From DASZQY01 sp035548515 (GTDB lineage Bacteria > Pseudomonadota > Alphaproteobacteria > Rhizobiales > Kaistiaceae): a stretch of DNA of 64,000 nucleotides. The notes beneath the pieces were generated by a model. It was given only the letters and a program-made list of their open reading frames with translations, was not told where the DNA came from and ran no database searches. The stretch lies in assembly GCA_035548515.1 (NCBI GenBank), contig DASZSW010000010.1, positions 1 to 64,000 on the forward strand, written 5' to 3'. The position numbers were made by a program, and so were the translations under genes. Of this stretch, positions 24,520 to 33,019 are shown piece by piece; within the stretch, counting starts at the first letter, position 1; the number at the start of each line of letters is the position of its first letter.

Positions 24520-26526
24520 ATGGCTGCCCTGGATACCGCGCCACCACGCGGATCTGCACCGATGAGTGAGACGTCGCGGGCGAGCCTGCGCCGGCGCCTC
24601 CTGCCCACGCGCTTCGGCCTCGCCAGCCAGATCGCCGTGTGGGCGATCGTCATCGGCACATTGACCGCCGCAACCGTTTCCTTCTTCGCGTATCGCGGCA
24701 ACGTCGCGATTGTCGTCGAACGTCAGTTGCGCACGCTGGCGACCTCAGTCGACCTCGCCGCTGGCCGCATTGCCACGCGTTTCGATTCCGCGGAGCGCGA
24801 TGCCGTCTTTCTCAGCAAGACGCCGACAGTCGCCGGCTTTGTCCGTGCCCTTGCCAATGGCGGTGTCGATCCAGCCGACGGCACCACGGCGGCGGTGGCC
24901 GGCGATCGCATCGCCGATGTTTTCAGCGCGTTGCTGGAGGCCCGCCCCGGGTATTTCGACGCGCTGCTCCTCGACGCAAGTGGCAACGAGATCGTGCGCG
25001 TCAATCGCGACGGCAGCGGCACCCTAAGTCGCACTGCACCTGCGAACCTGCAGGACAAGAGCCAGCGCCCGTATTTCATCGCCGCTTCGCGCCTGCCGCC
25101 CGGCGCCGTCTTCATCTCCGACATCGAGCTCAATCAGGAGCGCGGCGCGATCGAGCTGCCTTACCGCCCGACCGCCCATGTCGCCGTGCCGCTCTATTCC
25201 GGCCTCAACGCGCTGGTCGGCGTCATCGTCCTCAATCTCGAGCTGAAGACGCTGTTCGAGGTCGTCAACGATACGCTCGGATCGGAGAGCCAGCACATCG
25301 TCACCAATCCGTCCGGCGACTACCTCGTCGCGCCGTTGTCCGAGAAGGCGTTCGGCTTCGACCTTGGCAGGCGCTATCGCCTTCAGGACGATTATCCCGA
25401 GCTGGCGCCGCTGCTGCAGAGCAGTGCGGCGACCTTCTCCGGCGAGATCGAACGCCCGGCGGGCACCTATCTCGCGGTCGGCCAGCGTGTCGCCTTCGAT
25501 CCCGCTCATCCCGATCGCTTCATCGCCGTCGCCGCAGTACTGTCGAACGCGGATCTCCTGGCCCAGACGCGCTCGCTCCGCGATTGGACGGCGCTTGTCG
25601 CCTCGCTGGCGATTCTGCTGGGTGTAGCCTTCGCCGTTTTCCTGTCGCGCCTCATCGTCCGGCCGCTCCGCACGCTCACGGCCGCAGCGACGTCGATTGG
25701 CGCCGGACGGCGCGACGCAGACTTTGGCGCCACCGCCGCGCGCCGCGACGAAACGGGCGAGCTTGCGCGCGTCATGACACTGATGATGCAGGAGATCGCC
25801 GAGCGCGAGGAGAGGCTCACCGCCCAGGCCGACGAGCTCACGCGTTCCAACCAGGAGCTTGCGCAGTTCGCGTACGTCGCCTCGCACGATCTTCAGGAGC
25901 CTCTGCGCATGGTCGGCAGCTACCTCGAGCTGCTCGCCCGCCGTTACGAGGGCAAGCTCGACGACGAGGCGCTGGAGTTCATCGGCTTCGCAGTCGATGG
26001 CGCGACGCGCATGAAGCGCCTGATCAACGACCTGCTCGGCTATTCGCGCGCCGGCAACAGTCCGCTCAAGATCGAGAACGCCAACGTTCAGAACCTCGTC
26101 GATACGGTTCTCGCGCAGCTCGCGTTGCAGATCGGCGAAACCCACGCCGAGGTCACCGTCGGCCCGATGCCGATGTTGCGCGCCGATCCGATCCAGCTCG
26201 CGCGCGTCTTCCAGAACCTGATCGAAAACGCGCTGAAGTATCGCTCGCCCGACAAGCCCCCGGTGGTGAGGATCGCCGCGGCGTCGAGCGACGGCATCTG
26301 GCGCTTCACCGTGACCGACAACGGCATCGGCATCGACCCGCAATTCAAGGAAAAGATCTTCGAGATTTTCAAGCGCCTGCACGGACGCGATCGCTACGCC
26401 GGCACCGGCATCGGCCTGGCCGTCACCAAGCTGGTGGTGGAGCGCCACGGTGGCCGTATCTGGGTGGATCCGGCGCCCGGCGGCGGTTCCGTCTTCACCT
26501 TCACCATTCCCGACAAGGCAGCCTGA
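24520..26526 (+). CDS. Membrane sensor histidine kinase (dCache-like, HAMP, HisKA, HATPase)
   Basis: This 668-residue kinase has one membrane helix at about residues 34-55, a large extracytoplasmic Cache-like sensor (about 60-340), a second helix at about 355-375 and a HAMP linker (RLIVRPLRTLTAAATSIGAGRRDADF). A coiled segment leads to the phospho-acceptor box FAYVASHDLQEPLRMVGSYLELLARRY. The ATPase domain has NLIENALKY, TDNGIGIDPQFKEKIFEIFKRLHGRDRYAGTGIGLAVTKLVVERHGG. Two bases separate its stop from the receiver gene that follows, so both partners are made together. An alternative start is the Met at residue 15. Confidence 0.93.
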   Translation: MAALDTAPPRGSAPMSETSRASLRRRLLPTRFGLASQIAVWAIVIGTLTAATVSFFAYRGNVAIVVERQLRTLATSVDLAAGRIATRFDSAERDAVFLSKTPTVAGFVRALANGGVDPADGTTAAVAGDRIADVFSALLEARPGYFDALLLDASGNEIVRVNRDGSGTLSRTAPANLQDKSQRPYFIAASRLPPGAVFISDIELNQERGAIELPYRPTAHVAVPLYSGLNALVGVIVLNLELKTLFEVVNDTLGSESQHIVTNPSGDYLVAPLSEKAFGFDLGRRYRLQDDYPELAPLLQSSAATFSGEIERPAGTYLAVGQRVAFDPAHPDRFIAVAAVLSNADLLAQTRSLRDWTALVASLAILLGVAFAVFLSRLIVRPLRTLTAAATSIGAGRRDADFGATAARRDETGELARVMTLMMQEIAEREERLTAQADELTRSNQELAQFAYVASHDLQEPLRMVGSYLELLARRYEGKLDDEALEFIGFAVDGATRMKRLINDLLGYSRAGNSPLKIENANVQNLVDTVLAQLALQIGETHAEVTVGPMPMLRADPIQLARVFQNLIENALKYRSPDKPPVVRIAAASSDGIWRFTVTDNGIGIDPQFKEKIFEIFKRLHGRDRYAGTGIGLAVTKLVVERHGGRIWVDPAPGGGSVFTFTIPDKAA

Positions 26527-26528
26527 CG

Positions 26529-26954
26529 ATGTCCAAGCCCATCGAGATCCTGCTGGTCGAGGACAATCCCGCCGAGGTTCGCTTGACGAGGGAGGGGCTG
26601 AAGGAAGCCCGCATCGCCAACACCCTGAACGCGGTCATGGATGGCCAGAGCGCGATCGAATACCTGCAGCGCCGCGGCAAGTATCAGAACGCCGTCCGCC
26701 CCGACCTCGTTCTGCTCGACCTTAATTTGCCGGGCCTCGACGGACGGAGCGTCCTTAAGCACATCAAGGAGGATCCACAACTCAAGATAATTCCCGTCGT
26801 GATTATTACATCGTCCGAGGCTGAGTCAGACATTATCAAGTCGTACGAAGCTCACGCCAATTGTTTTATTTCCAAGCCGATCGACTTCGAGGGATTCACG
26901 AAGGTTATCCGCTCGATCGAACACTTTTGGTTTACCGTTGTCAGATTACCTTAG
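26529..26954 (+). CDS. Stand-alone response-regulator receiver protein
   Basis: This 141-residue single receiver domain without an output module has acidic residues in LLVEDNPAEVRLTREGL, phospho-acceptor Asp in VLLDLNLPGLDG, the Ser/Thr switch in VVIITSSE and Lys in CFISKPIDF. The long beta4-beta5 region and the sequence type resemble the small receivers that accompany phytochrome-like or Cache kinases. It follows the kinase gene by 2 bp and precedes the c-di-GMP gene by 41 bp, so it may pass phosphate onward or act by protein contact. Confidence 0.93.
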   Translation: MSKPIEILLVEDNPAEVRLTREGLKEARIANTLNAVMDGQSAIEYLQRRGKYQNAVRPDLVLLDLNLPGLDGRSVLKHIKEDPQLKIIPVVIITSSEAESDIIKSYEAHANCFISKPIDFEGFTKVIRSIEHFWFTVVRLP

Positions 26955-26995
26955 ATGCAACCGATCCGTGAATCTGCGCCCGCCGCCGTAGCCCC

Positions 26996-28729
26996 ATGAA
27001 CGAGGCGAATACTCCCTCTCTGTCGGTCCTGCTCGTCGAGGATAACCCCGGCGATCGCCGCCTCACGGAGTTCGCGCTGCATGACGCCGGCCGCGATGCC
27101 GAGATTGCCTGCACGGTCACCGGCGTCGACTCGCTTGCCGCCGGCCTCGCGTACCTCGAGCAGGTGAAGGGCATGGTCGATGCGATCCTGCTCGACCTGG
27201 ATCTGCCGGATGCGCTTGGCCTCGACGGCCTGCGCGCCATGCGCGGCGCCGCGGCCCAGGCCCCGATCATCGTGCTCACCGGCCTGTCCGATCTGAAGAT
27301 CGCCGGCGAAGCACTGAAGAACGGGGCAGGGGACTACCTCGAGAAGGGCGAGATCCAGCCGCGCACGCTGCTCCGCGCCATTCGCTATGCCATCGAGCGC
27401 AAGAAGAGCGAGACCGAGCTGCTGCGTCTCGCCAGCACCGACTCCCTCACGGGGCTGCTCAATCGCCGCGCGTTTTTCGAGCAGCTTGATAGCGCTCTCA
27501 TCCAGTCGCGCCGTTCCGAGCTGCCGTGCGCGGTCATCCTGTTCGACGTCGATCGCTTCAAGGAGATCAACGACGTCTTCGGCCACAAGACCGGCGACAA
27601 CGTGCTGTCCGAGGTGACCCGACGCCTGCGCGAGCAGCTTCGCGAGACCGACACCATCGCCCGCATCGGCGGCGACGAGTTCGCCATCCTCGCCACCAAT
27701 CTGCGCTCGGAAGCCTCCGCCATGGAGATCGCCGAGAAGATTTCGCGCGCCGTCAGCGGCATCACCGAGCTCGACGACATGCGCCTGGAAGTCTCAATCA
27801 GCGTCGGCATTTCGGTCTTCCCGAACGATGACTCCAGTTCGGACGTTCTCGTTTCCCACGCCGATCTCGCGATGTACAAGTCGAAGGCGTCGAAGAAGGG
27901 CTCGATCAATTTTTTCGACTCGCGCATGGACGCCGTGGTGAAAGCCCGCCACGCCCTCAAGCGCTCCATGCCCGAGGATATCCTCGCCGGCCGCTTCTAT
28001 CTGCTGTTCCAGCCGATCGTGGACGCCAGTACGCGCAAACTGGTCGGCGCCGAGGGCCTCGCTCGCTGGCGCGATCTCGAAAACAAGATCATCACGCCGA
28101 CCGAGTTCATCCCGATCGCCGAGGAGTCTGGGTCCATCGGCAACCTCGGCAACCGCCTGCTCGAGGAGGCATGCGCTCAGATTCGCGCCTGGGCCGACAT
28201 GCAGAAGGCTTTGGTGCCGATCTCGATGAACATATCGCCCATGCAGTGCCGCGATCCGGGCTTTGCCACCCGCCTGATCGCGACCATGGAGCGCCTCGAG
28301 GTTCCCGCGAAGCTGATCAACGTCGAGATGACCGAGTCGACCATCTTCAAGAACATCGACGTCATCCAGAAGAACCTCGACATGCTGAAGACTTACGGCG
28401 TCGGCGTGCACATCGACGACTTCGGCACCGGCTACTCTTCGCTCTCGCTGCTCCGCGATCTTCCGCTCAGCGCCGTCAAAGTCGACCGCAGCTTCGTCCG
28501 TGACATCGGCAAGGTCGCCGGGTCCGAACTGATCGTCCAGGCCGTCGTCGATCTCGCCCGCAAGCTCGGCTTCCAGACCATCGCCGAGGGCGTCGAGACC
28601 GAGGACCAGGTCGCGCTGCTCCGCGACATGGGCGTCAACAGCCTCCAGGGCTACTACTTCTCCAAGCCCGTCCCCGGCGCCCAGCTCGCCGGCTGGCTCC
28701 AGAAAAGCGAATCCTACCTGGTCGCCTGA
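26996..28729 (+). CDS. Response regulator with GGDEF and EAL domains (c-di-GMP turnover)
   Basis: This 577-residue, three-domain protein has a receiver (about 8-130, phospho-acceptor Asp67 in LLDLDLPD), a diguanylate cyclase domain (about 140-310) with an intact GGDEF at 225-229 and the inhibitory RxxD site RETD at 216-219, and a phosphodiesterase-type domain (about 325-570). The EAL signature is changed to E353-G354-L355 (VGAEGLARW), but the other catalytic elements are present: NIS, VEMTES, DDFGTGYSS, VKVDRSF and AEGVETE. It closes the operon with the sensor kinase and the single receiver, so kinase signals probably set the c-di-GMP level. Which activity dominates cannot be read from the sequence. 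Confidence 0.94.
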   Translation: MNEANTPSLSVLLVEDNPGDRRLTEFALHDAGRDAEIACTVTGVDSLAAGLAYLEQVKGMVDAILLDLDLPDALGLDGLRAMRGAAAQAPIIVLTGLSDLKIAGEALKNGAGDYLEKGEIQPRTLLRAIRYAIERKKSETELLRLASTDSLTGLLNRRAFFEQLDSALIQSRRSELPCAVILFDVDRFKEINDVFGHKTGDNVLSEVTRRLREQLRETDTIARIGGDEFAILATNLRSEASAMEIAEKISRAVSGITELDDMRLEVSISVGISVFPNDDSSSDVLVSHADLAMYKSKASKKGSINFFDSRMDAVVKARHALKRSMPEDILAGRFYLLFQPIVDASTRKLVGAEGLARWRDLENKIITPTEFIPIAEESGSIGNLGNRLLEEACAQIRAWADMQKALVPISMNISPMQCRDPGFATRLIATMERLEVPAKLINVEMTESTIFKNIDVIQKNLDMLKTYGVGVHIDDFGTGYSSLSLLRDLPLSAVKVDRSFVRDIGKVAGSELIVQAVVDLARKLGFQTIAEGVETEDQVALLRDMGVNSLQGYYFSKPVPGAQLAGWLQKSESYLVA

Positions 28730-28819
28730 TTTCTCCCCTCCGCACGCCGAGCGTGCGGGAATGCGCCGACTCGCGTTAGGCTGTCACGTGTCGACTACTT
28801 CGGGGAGAGGGGCAGACTT

Positions 28820-29149
28820 ATGACAATTCTCGCGGTGCTGACGGCGCTCGACGCCATCCTGCACGGGGCGCTGATCTATCGCTTCGGCGTCAAAGGAAAC
28901 GAGCCGTTCGCGATATTCACCGTGGTGAATGTGCTTCTCACGCTGGCCCTGTATTTCGCCGTGCCCTATGCGGTGTGGGCGACCCTGGTGCTGTCGGCGA
29001 TCGGCCTCATTGGCTTCACGATCACCTTCAACAAGGTGGCTCGCGACAAGAGCCTCGAATACGTCATCTGGATCGTGGACGCTGCCGTGGTCGTCTACGC
29101 CGCCTACCTTCTCTTCTTTGCGGGCGCAGCTCCGGCTCCCGCCGCTTAG
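28820..29149 (+). CDS. Small multi-pass membrane protein, function unknown
   Basis: This 109-residue, very hydrophobic protein has about four membrane helices (ILAVLTALDAILHGALIY; FAIFTVVNVLLTLALYF; WATLVLSAIGLIGFTITF; VIWIVDAAVVVYAAYLLFFAG) and an Ala/Pro tail. An SD sequence (GGGGAGAGG) lies upstream. I do not recognise the family. Its TAG overlaps the TAA of the convergent gene, so the two messages share their 3' ends. Confidence 0.75.
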   Translation: MTILAVLTALDAILHGALIYRFGVKGNEPFAIFTVVNVLLTLALYFAVPYAVWATLVLSAIGLIGFTITFNKVARDKSLEYVIWIVDAAVVVYAAYLLFFAGAAPAPAA

Positions 29150-30078
29150 AACTTGTAACCGCTGGCGTTCAGAAACAGGCGGAGCCGCTCCGGAAACTTC
29201 AGCACCTTGCGATCTTTCTTGTCGCAGGTGTCCGGGTCGTCGCCGTTCGGACAGACCTCCTCGCCTTCGTCCTTGGCGGCGTCCCAGTGCGCGTTGATCT
29301 GCTGCCATGCATCGGCGCCTTCGCCCACCCGGATCTTCTCGCCGAGCCACCCGGCGAGGAATCCGGGCGAGGTCCACTTGGCGGCCGGCTCTATCGAGTC
29401 TTCCAGCTCCTTCAGCCACGCCCGGTGCGCCGGCAGGAAACGCGGATCGTTGGTGAGATCGACCACGTCGCCGTTGCGCACCGAATAGATGACGCGCGGC
29501 GCGGCGCTGCACGCCGTGCAGTCGAACCGGTTGATGAAGTTGATGTCGACCGTGGCGATCTCGGCCAGTCCGTCGCCGTCGAGGTCCTCGAGCGTCGCGG
29601 TGTTGTCGCCGAAGTCGCCGATCGGGATGGTCTCCCACGTATCGCCAACCTGTTCGGCCACGATCACGGTGTTGCAGCACCCGCTGACGAAATAGACCTC
29701 GGGGAGGGCGTTGCTCTTGTCCATCTCGGCGATGCTCGCCTCCGCTGGCGGGTCGTCGATCTCCCCCGCCACGCCCGGCGCCTGCAGCACCTGCTTGCCG
29801 CCCACCGTCACCGTCAGCATCGGCGTGTCGTTGTCCGGGTCGAGATCGGGCCGCGCCACAAGATCGATCGTCGCCGTCACGCCGCCGGCAGTGACCGTCG
29901 CCGTTTTCGCATCGTCGTCGGCGAACTGTGCGGTTGGGTAGAGCGGCGGCTTGTCGGCATCGTCGTCGGCCGCGCCGCCGCCGGCAGCATCCTGCGCTGA
30001 GGCGCCGCTCACGCTGAGCGCCAGCGCGACCGCCGCTACCGCAAGTGATCCCCGCAACCACAGTCGCAGATCGGCCAA
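29146..30078 (-). CDS. Secreted hypothetical protein with FG-GAP-like repeat
   Basis: This 310-residue protein has a signal peptide (RLWLRGSLAVAAVALALSVSGASA) and an acidic, Asp-rich mature part. One stretch (IPIGDFGDNTATLEDLDGDGLAEIATVDINFINRF) looks like an FG-GAP/VCBS beta-propeller repeat that binds calcium. Cysteines occur in pairs (SGCCNT, DCTACSA, EVCPNG...DTCDKK), suggesting disulfides in the periplasm. The function is unknown and no enzyme motif was seen. It is convergent with the small membrane protein and has no clear operon partner. Confidence 0.78.
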   Translation of the reverse strand: MADLRLWLRGSLAVAAVALALSVSGASAQDAAGGGAADDDADKPPLYPTAQFADDDAKTATVTAGGVTATIDLVARPDLDPDNDTPMLTVTVGGKQVLQAPGVAGEIDDPPAEASIAEMDKSNALPEVYFVSGCCNTVIVAEQVGDTWETIPIGDFGDNTATLEDLDGDGLAEIATVDINFINRFDCTACSAAPRVIYSVRNGDVVDLTNDPRFLPAHRAWLKELEDSIEPAAKWTSPGFLAGWLGEKIRVGEGADAWQQINAHWDAAKDEGEEVCPNGDDPDTCDKKDRKVLKFPERLRLFLNASGYKF

Positions 30079-30204
30079 CGCTTTCCTCCGGCTGAAGTGC
30101 GCGACAGATTAGCGTCAAGCCCGCCCGGAGCAATGCCGAACTGGCCCGGGGTCGCCTCGCTCTGCTAGTTTGCCGCAACTTGGCCATCCGGAGCGACGCC
30201 AACA

Positions 30205-30582
30205 ATGCCCGCCAGCCACCTCAAGACGATACGTCTCAATCTCGCCCGCACGCCGGAGCACCCGGAAGGCAGCGACCAGCACTACTACCGCTTCACCGCC
30301 CCACTCACCGCCGACGGCCACCTCGATCCCGACGGCTGGAAGAAGCACCGCGACCGGTGCCGCGTCGTCCGCTCATGGGGCGGCGTCGAGGAAGACATCG
30401 GCCACCTGATCCACCGCCCCGGCGGCTCGTGGGGCTTCACCTACGACATCGAAGGCGACGAGGGCGACGAGTCGGGCTACCGCCTCGGCAGTCACAAATT
30501 CGCGCTGGGCGAGTACGTCACCATCACCGACGAAGACGGTAAGGCCCAGACCTTCTGGGTGGCGTCGGTCATCGATGCCTGA
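30205..30582 (+). CDS. Conserved hypothetical protein, 125 residues
   Basis: This is a small acidic soluble protein (HLKTIRLNLARTPEHPEGSDQHYYRFTAPL..., GWKKHRDRCRVVRSWGGVEEDIGHLIHRPGGSWGFTYD...) ending in FALGEYVTITDEDGKAQTFWVASVIDA. The text looks like a genuine folded domain but I do not recognise a named family. Its last 8 bp overlap the start of the ThDP-enzyme gene, so the two are translated in tandem. Confidence 0.78.
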   Translation: MPASHLKTIRLNLARTPEHPEGSDQHYYRFTAPLTADGHLDPDGWKKHRDRCRVVRSWGGVEEDIGHLIHRPGGSWGFTYDIEGDEGDESGYRLGSHKFALGEYVTITDEDGKAQTFWVASVIDA

Positions 30583-32239
30583 GCCGAAGACCGCCGCGCG
30601 CCTCATCGCCGAGGCGCTGGTCGCCAACGGCGTCGAGCGCATCTTCTGCGTCCCCGGCGAGAGCTACCTCGCGCTCCTCGACGCCCTCTACGACACCAAC
30701 ATCGCCGTCACCGTCTTCCGCCACGAAGGCGCCGCCGCGATGGCGGCCGAAGCATGGGGCAAGCTCACCGGCCACCCCGGCATCGTCATGGTCACGCGCG
30801 GACCCGGCGCGACCAACGCATCCGGCGGCATCCACGTCGCCCGGCAAGACTCGACGCCCGTCATTATGTTCGTCGGCCAGGTCGCCCGCTGGATGCGCGG
30901 CCGCGAAGCCTTCCAGGAGGTCGACCTCCGCGCCGCCTTCACACCCCTGGCCAAATGGGCCGACGAGATCGAGCGCGCCGACCACGTCCCCGAGGTCGTC
31001 TCGCGCGCCTTCCACGTCGCCGTCTCCGGCCGCCCCGGTCCCGTCGTGCTGTCGCTCCCCGAGGACATGCTCCGCGATACGACCGAGACGGCCAATCCCG
31101 GCCCCGCCCATCAGGTGCAAACCCACCCCGGCCTCACGCAGATGGCGCACCTCCAGAAGATGCTATGGGCGGCGGCGCGTCCCTTCGTCATCCTCGGCGG
31201 CACGCGCTGGAACGAAGCGTCCGTCGCCGGCATCCGCCGTTTCGCCGAGCGTTTCGACCTCCCCGTCGGCGTCTCCTTCCGCCGCCAGTCCCTGTTCGAT
31301 CACGACCACCCGAACTACGCCGGCGATGTCGGCCTCGGCATCAACCCGGCGCTGGTCCAGCGCATCAAGAACGCCGACCTGCTGCTGCTCGTCGGCGGTC
31401 GCCTCAGCGAAAACCCGTCGCAGGGCTACACGCTGCTGGATATCCCCGAGCCCAGGCAGCAACTGGTCCACGTCCATCCGGGCGCTGAGGAGCTGGGCCG
31501 CGTCTATCGCCCCGCGCTCGCAATCAACGCCAGCCCCGCCGCCTTCGTCGCCGCACTGGAATCGGTGCACCCGCCGCATCACGCCATCGTCTGGAGCGGC
31601 GAGACCAAGGCCGCCCGCGCCGCCTATGAGGCGTGGTCGACGCCCGTGAAAAATCCCGGCCCCGTGCAGATGGCCGAGATCGTGACGTGGCTCCGCCAGC
31701 GCCTTCCCGACGATGCCATCATCACCAACGGCGCCGGCAACTACGCCACCTGGATCCACCGCTTCTTCCGCTTCCGCCGCTACCACACCCAGCTCGCGCC
31801 GACCTCCGGCACGATGGGCTACGGCCTCCCAGCCGCGATCGCCGCCAAGCTGAAGCATCCCGAGCGCACCATCGTCTGCTTCGCCGGCGACGGCGACTTC
31901 CAGATGACCGCGAACGAATTCCAGACCGCCGTCCAGTACAACGCGGCGATCATCGTCGTGGTCGTGAACAATGGCATCCACGGCACCATCCGCATGCACC
32001 AGGAGCGGCACTACCCGAACCGCGCCATCGCCACCGACATCACCAGCCCCGACTTCGCCGCGCTCGCCCGCGCCCACGGCGGCCACGGCGAAACGATCGC
32101 CACCACCGCCGAATTTGCACCGGCCTTCGACCGCGCCGCCGCCAGCGGCAAGCCCGCCCTGATCGAGATAAAACTCGACCCCGAAGCGATCACGCCAACC
32201 GCGACAATGTCGGAAATCCGAGGGAAGGGCAGGCGGTAA
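30575..32239 (+). CDS. Thiamine-diphosphate-dependent enzyme (acetolactate-synthase-like)
   Basis: This 554-residue ThDP enzyme has three domains: an N-terminal PYR domain with the catalytic Glu in FRHEGAAAMAAEAWGKLTG, a central DHS-like domain (AARPFVILGGTRW), and a C-terminal PP domain with the metal/ThDP motif GDGDFQMTANEFQTAVQYNAAIIVVVVNN. It resembles the large acetolactate-synthase family but lacks a neighbouring regulatory subunit. Many such paralogues are decarboxylases or carboligases of other 2-oxo acids, so the substrate is open. It overlaps the preceding 125-residue gene by 8 bp. Confidence 0.88.
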   Translation: MPEPKTAARLIAEALVANGVERIFCVPGESYLALLDALYDTNIAVTVFRHEGAAAMAAEAWGKLTGHPGIVMVTRGPGATNASGGIHVARQDSTPVIMFVGQVARWMRGREAFQEVDLRAAFTPLAKWADEIERADHVPEVVSRAFHVAVSGRPGPVVLSLPEDMLRDTTETANPGPAHQVQTHPGLTQMAHLQKMLWAAARPFVILGGTRWNEASVAGIRRFAERFDLPVGVSFRRQSLFDHDHPNYAGDVGLGINPALVQRIKNADLLLLVGGRLSENPSQGYTLLDIPEPRQQLVHVHPGAEELGRVYRPALAINASPAAFVAALESVHPPHHAIVWSGETKAARAAYEAWSTPVKNPGPVQMAEIVTWLRQRLPDDAIITNGAGNYATWIHRFFRFRRYHTQLAPTSGTMGYGLPAAIAAKLKHPERTIVCFAGDGDFQMTANEFQTAVQYNAAIIVVVVNNGIHGTIRMHQERHYPNRAIATDITSPDFAALARAHGGHGETIATTAEFAPAFDRAAASGKPALIEIKLDPEAITPTATMSEIRGKGRR

Positions 32240-32255
32240 GGCGGCGGGCACCGGT

Positions 32256-32306
32256 CCTCCCCCGTGAAATGGGGGAGGGGAACCATGCGAAGCATGGTGG
32301 AGGGGG
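32256..32306. repeat. Palindromic element, CCTCCCCC / ACCATGCGAAGCATGGT type
   Basis: Two hairpins are joined: CCTCCCCC-GTGAAAT-GGGGGAGG (32256-32278) and ACCATGCGAAGCATGGT (32282-32298), then GGAGGGGG. The second hairpin and its tail are identical to the copy at 35768-35818. Confidence 0.85.
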
Positions 32307-32361
32307 CACGCCGCCACCGCCGCTGACACGCCCCGTCAATCGCCACGCTAGTCTCGCCCCC

Positions 32362-32937
32362 ATGCACCTCACCTTCCGCGAAGTCACCCCCGCGACCATC
32401 CCCGACTTCGAAGCCTTCTTCTCCGCCCCCGGCGCCCCGCACTTCTGCTGGTGCATCGTCTGGCGCCGCACGACGGAAGAGTCGCACCACCACCAGCCGG
32501 CCGATCGCAAAGCCCAGATGCTGAAGCGCATCTGCGCCGGCACGCCCGTCGGCCTCGTCGCCTACGACGGCGACACCGCCGCCGGCTGGGTCTCCATCGC
32601 CCCGCGCGACACCCACCGCAACCTCGGCGGCCCGCCAGCACAGGCCGACGAGAACATCTGGTCGATCGCCTGCTTCTTCGTCCCGCGCAAACGCCGCGGG
32701 CAGGGCACCGTCCGCGCCCTTATCAAAGGCGCCATCGCCCACGCAAAAGAGAAGGGCGCCACCATCGTCGAGGCCTACCCGGTAGACCGCGCAGCCCCCA
32801 GCTACCGCTACATGGGCTTCACCGACGTCTTCGCCGAAGCCGGCTTCACCGACGAAGGCATGGCCGGCACCCGCCGCCACGTGATGCGGCTGCGGCTTCG
32901 TGGCAAACCGGAACCCACCCGGCGTCTCCGGACTTAA
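32362..32937 (+). CDS. GNAT-family N-acetyltransferase
   Basis: This 191-residue protein has the acetyl-CoA-binding motif A as ENIWSIACFFVPRKRRGQGTVRALIKGAIAHAKEKGATIVEAYPVD (about residues 94-139, with RRGQGTVRALI as the pyrophosphate loop) and a C-terminal GFTDVFAEAGF strand typical of the fold. The N-terminal part (FFSAPGAPHFCWCIVWRRTTEESHHH) is of the type seen in small acetyltransferases of unknown substrate. A palindromic element lies between it and the ThDP gene, so co-transcription is uncertain. Confidence 0.85.
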   Translation: MHLTFREVTPATIPDFEAFFSAPGAPHFCWCIVWRRTTEESHHHQPADRKAQMLKRICAGTPVGLVAYDGDTAAGWVSIAPRDTHRNLGGPPAQADENIWSIACFFVPRKRRGQGTVRALIKGAIAHAKEKGATIVEAYPVDRAAPSYRYMGFTDVFAEAGFTDEGMAGTRRHVMRLRLRGKPEPTRRLRT

Positions 32938-33019
32938 CCTCAATGCGGCGAGCGTCTCAGCGCCCTCGGAGAAGATGAGCCGCGACAAACCCTCCGGATC
33001 GGCATTGGAGGACAAGGCC

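Noticed and set aside
28741..28759. A terminator after the GGDEF-EAL gene
   Set aside because: CCGCACGCCGAGCGTGCGG forms a hairpin but is not followed by a T-tract, and the small membrane protein gene begins soon after, so the evidence is too thin.
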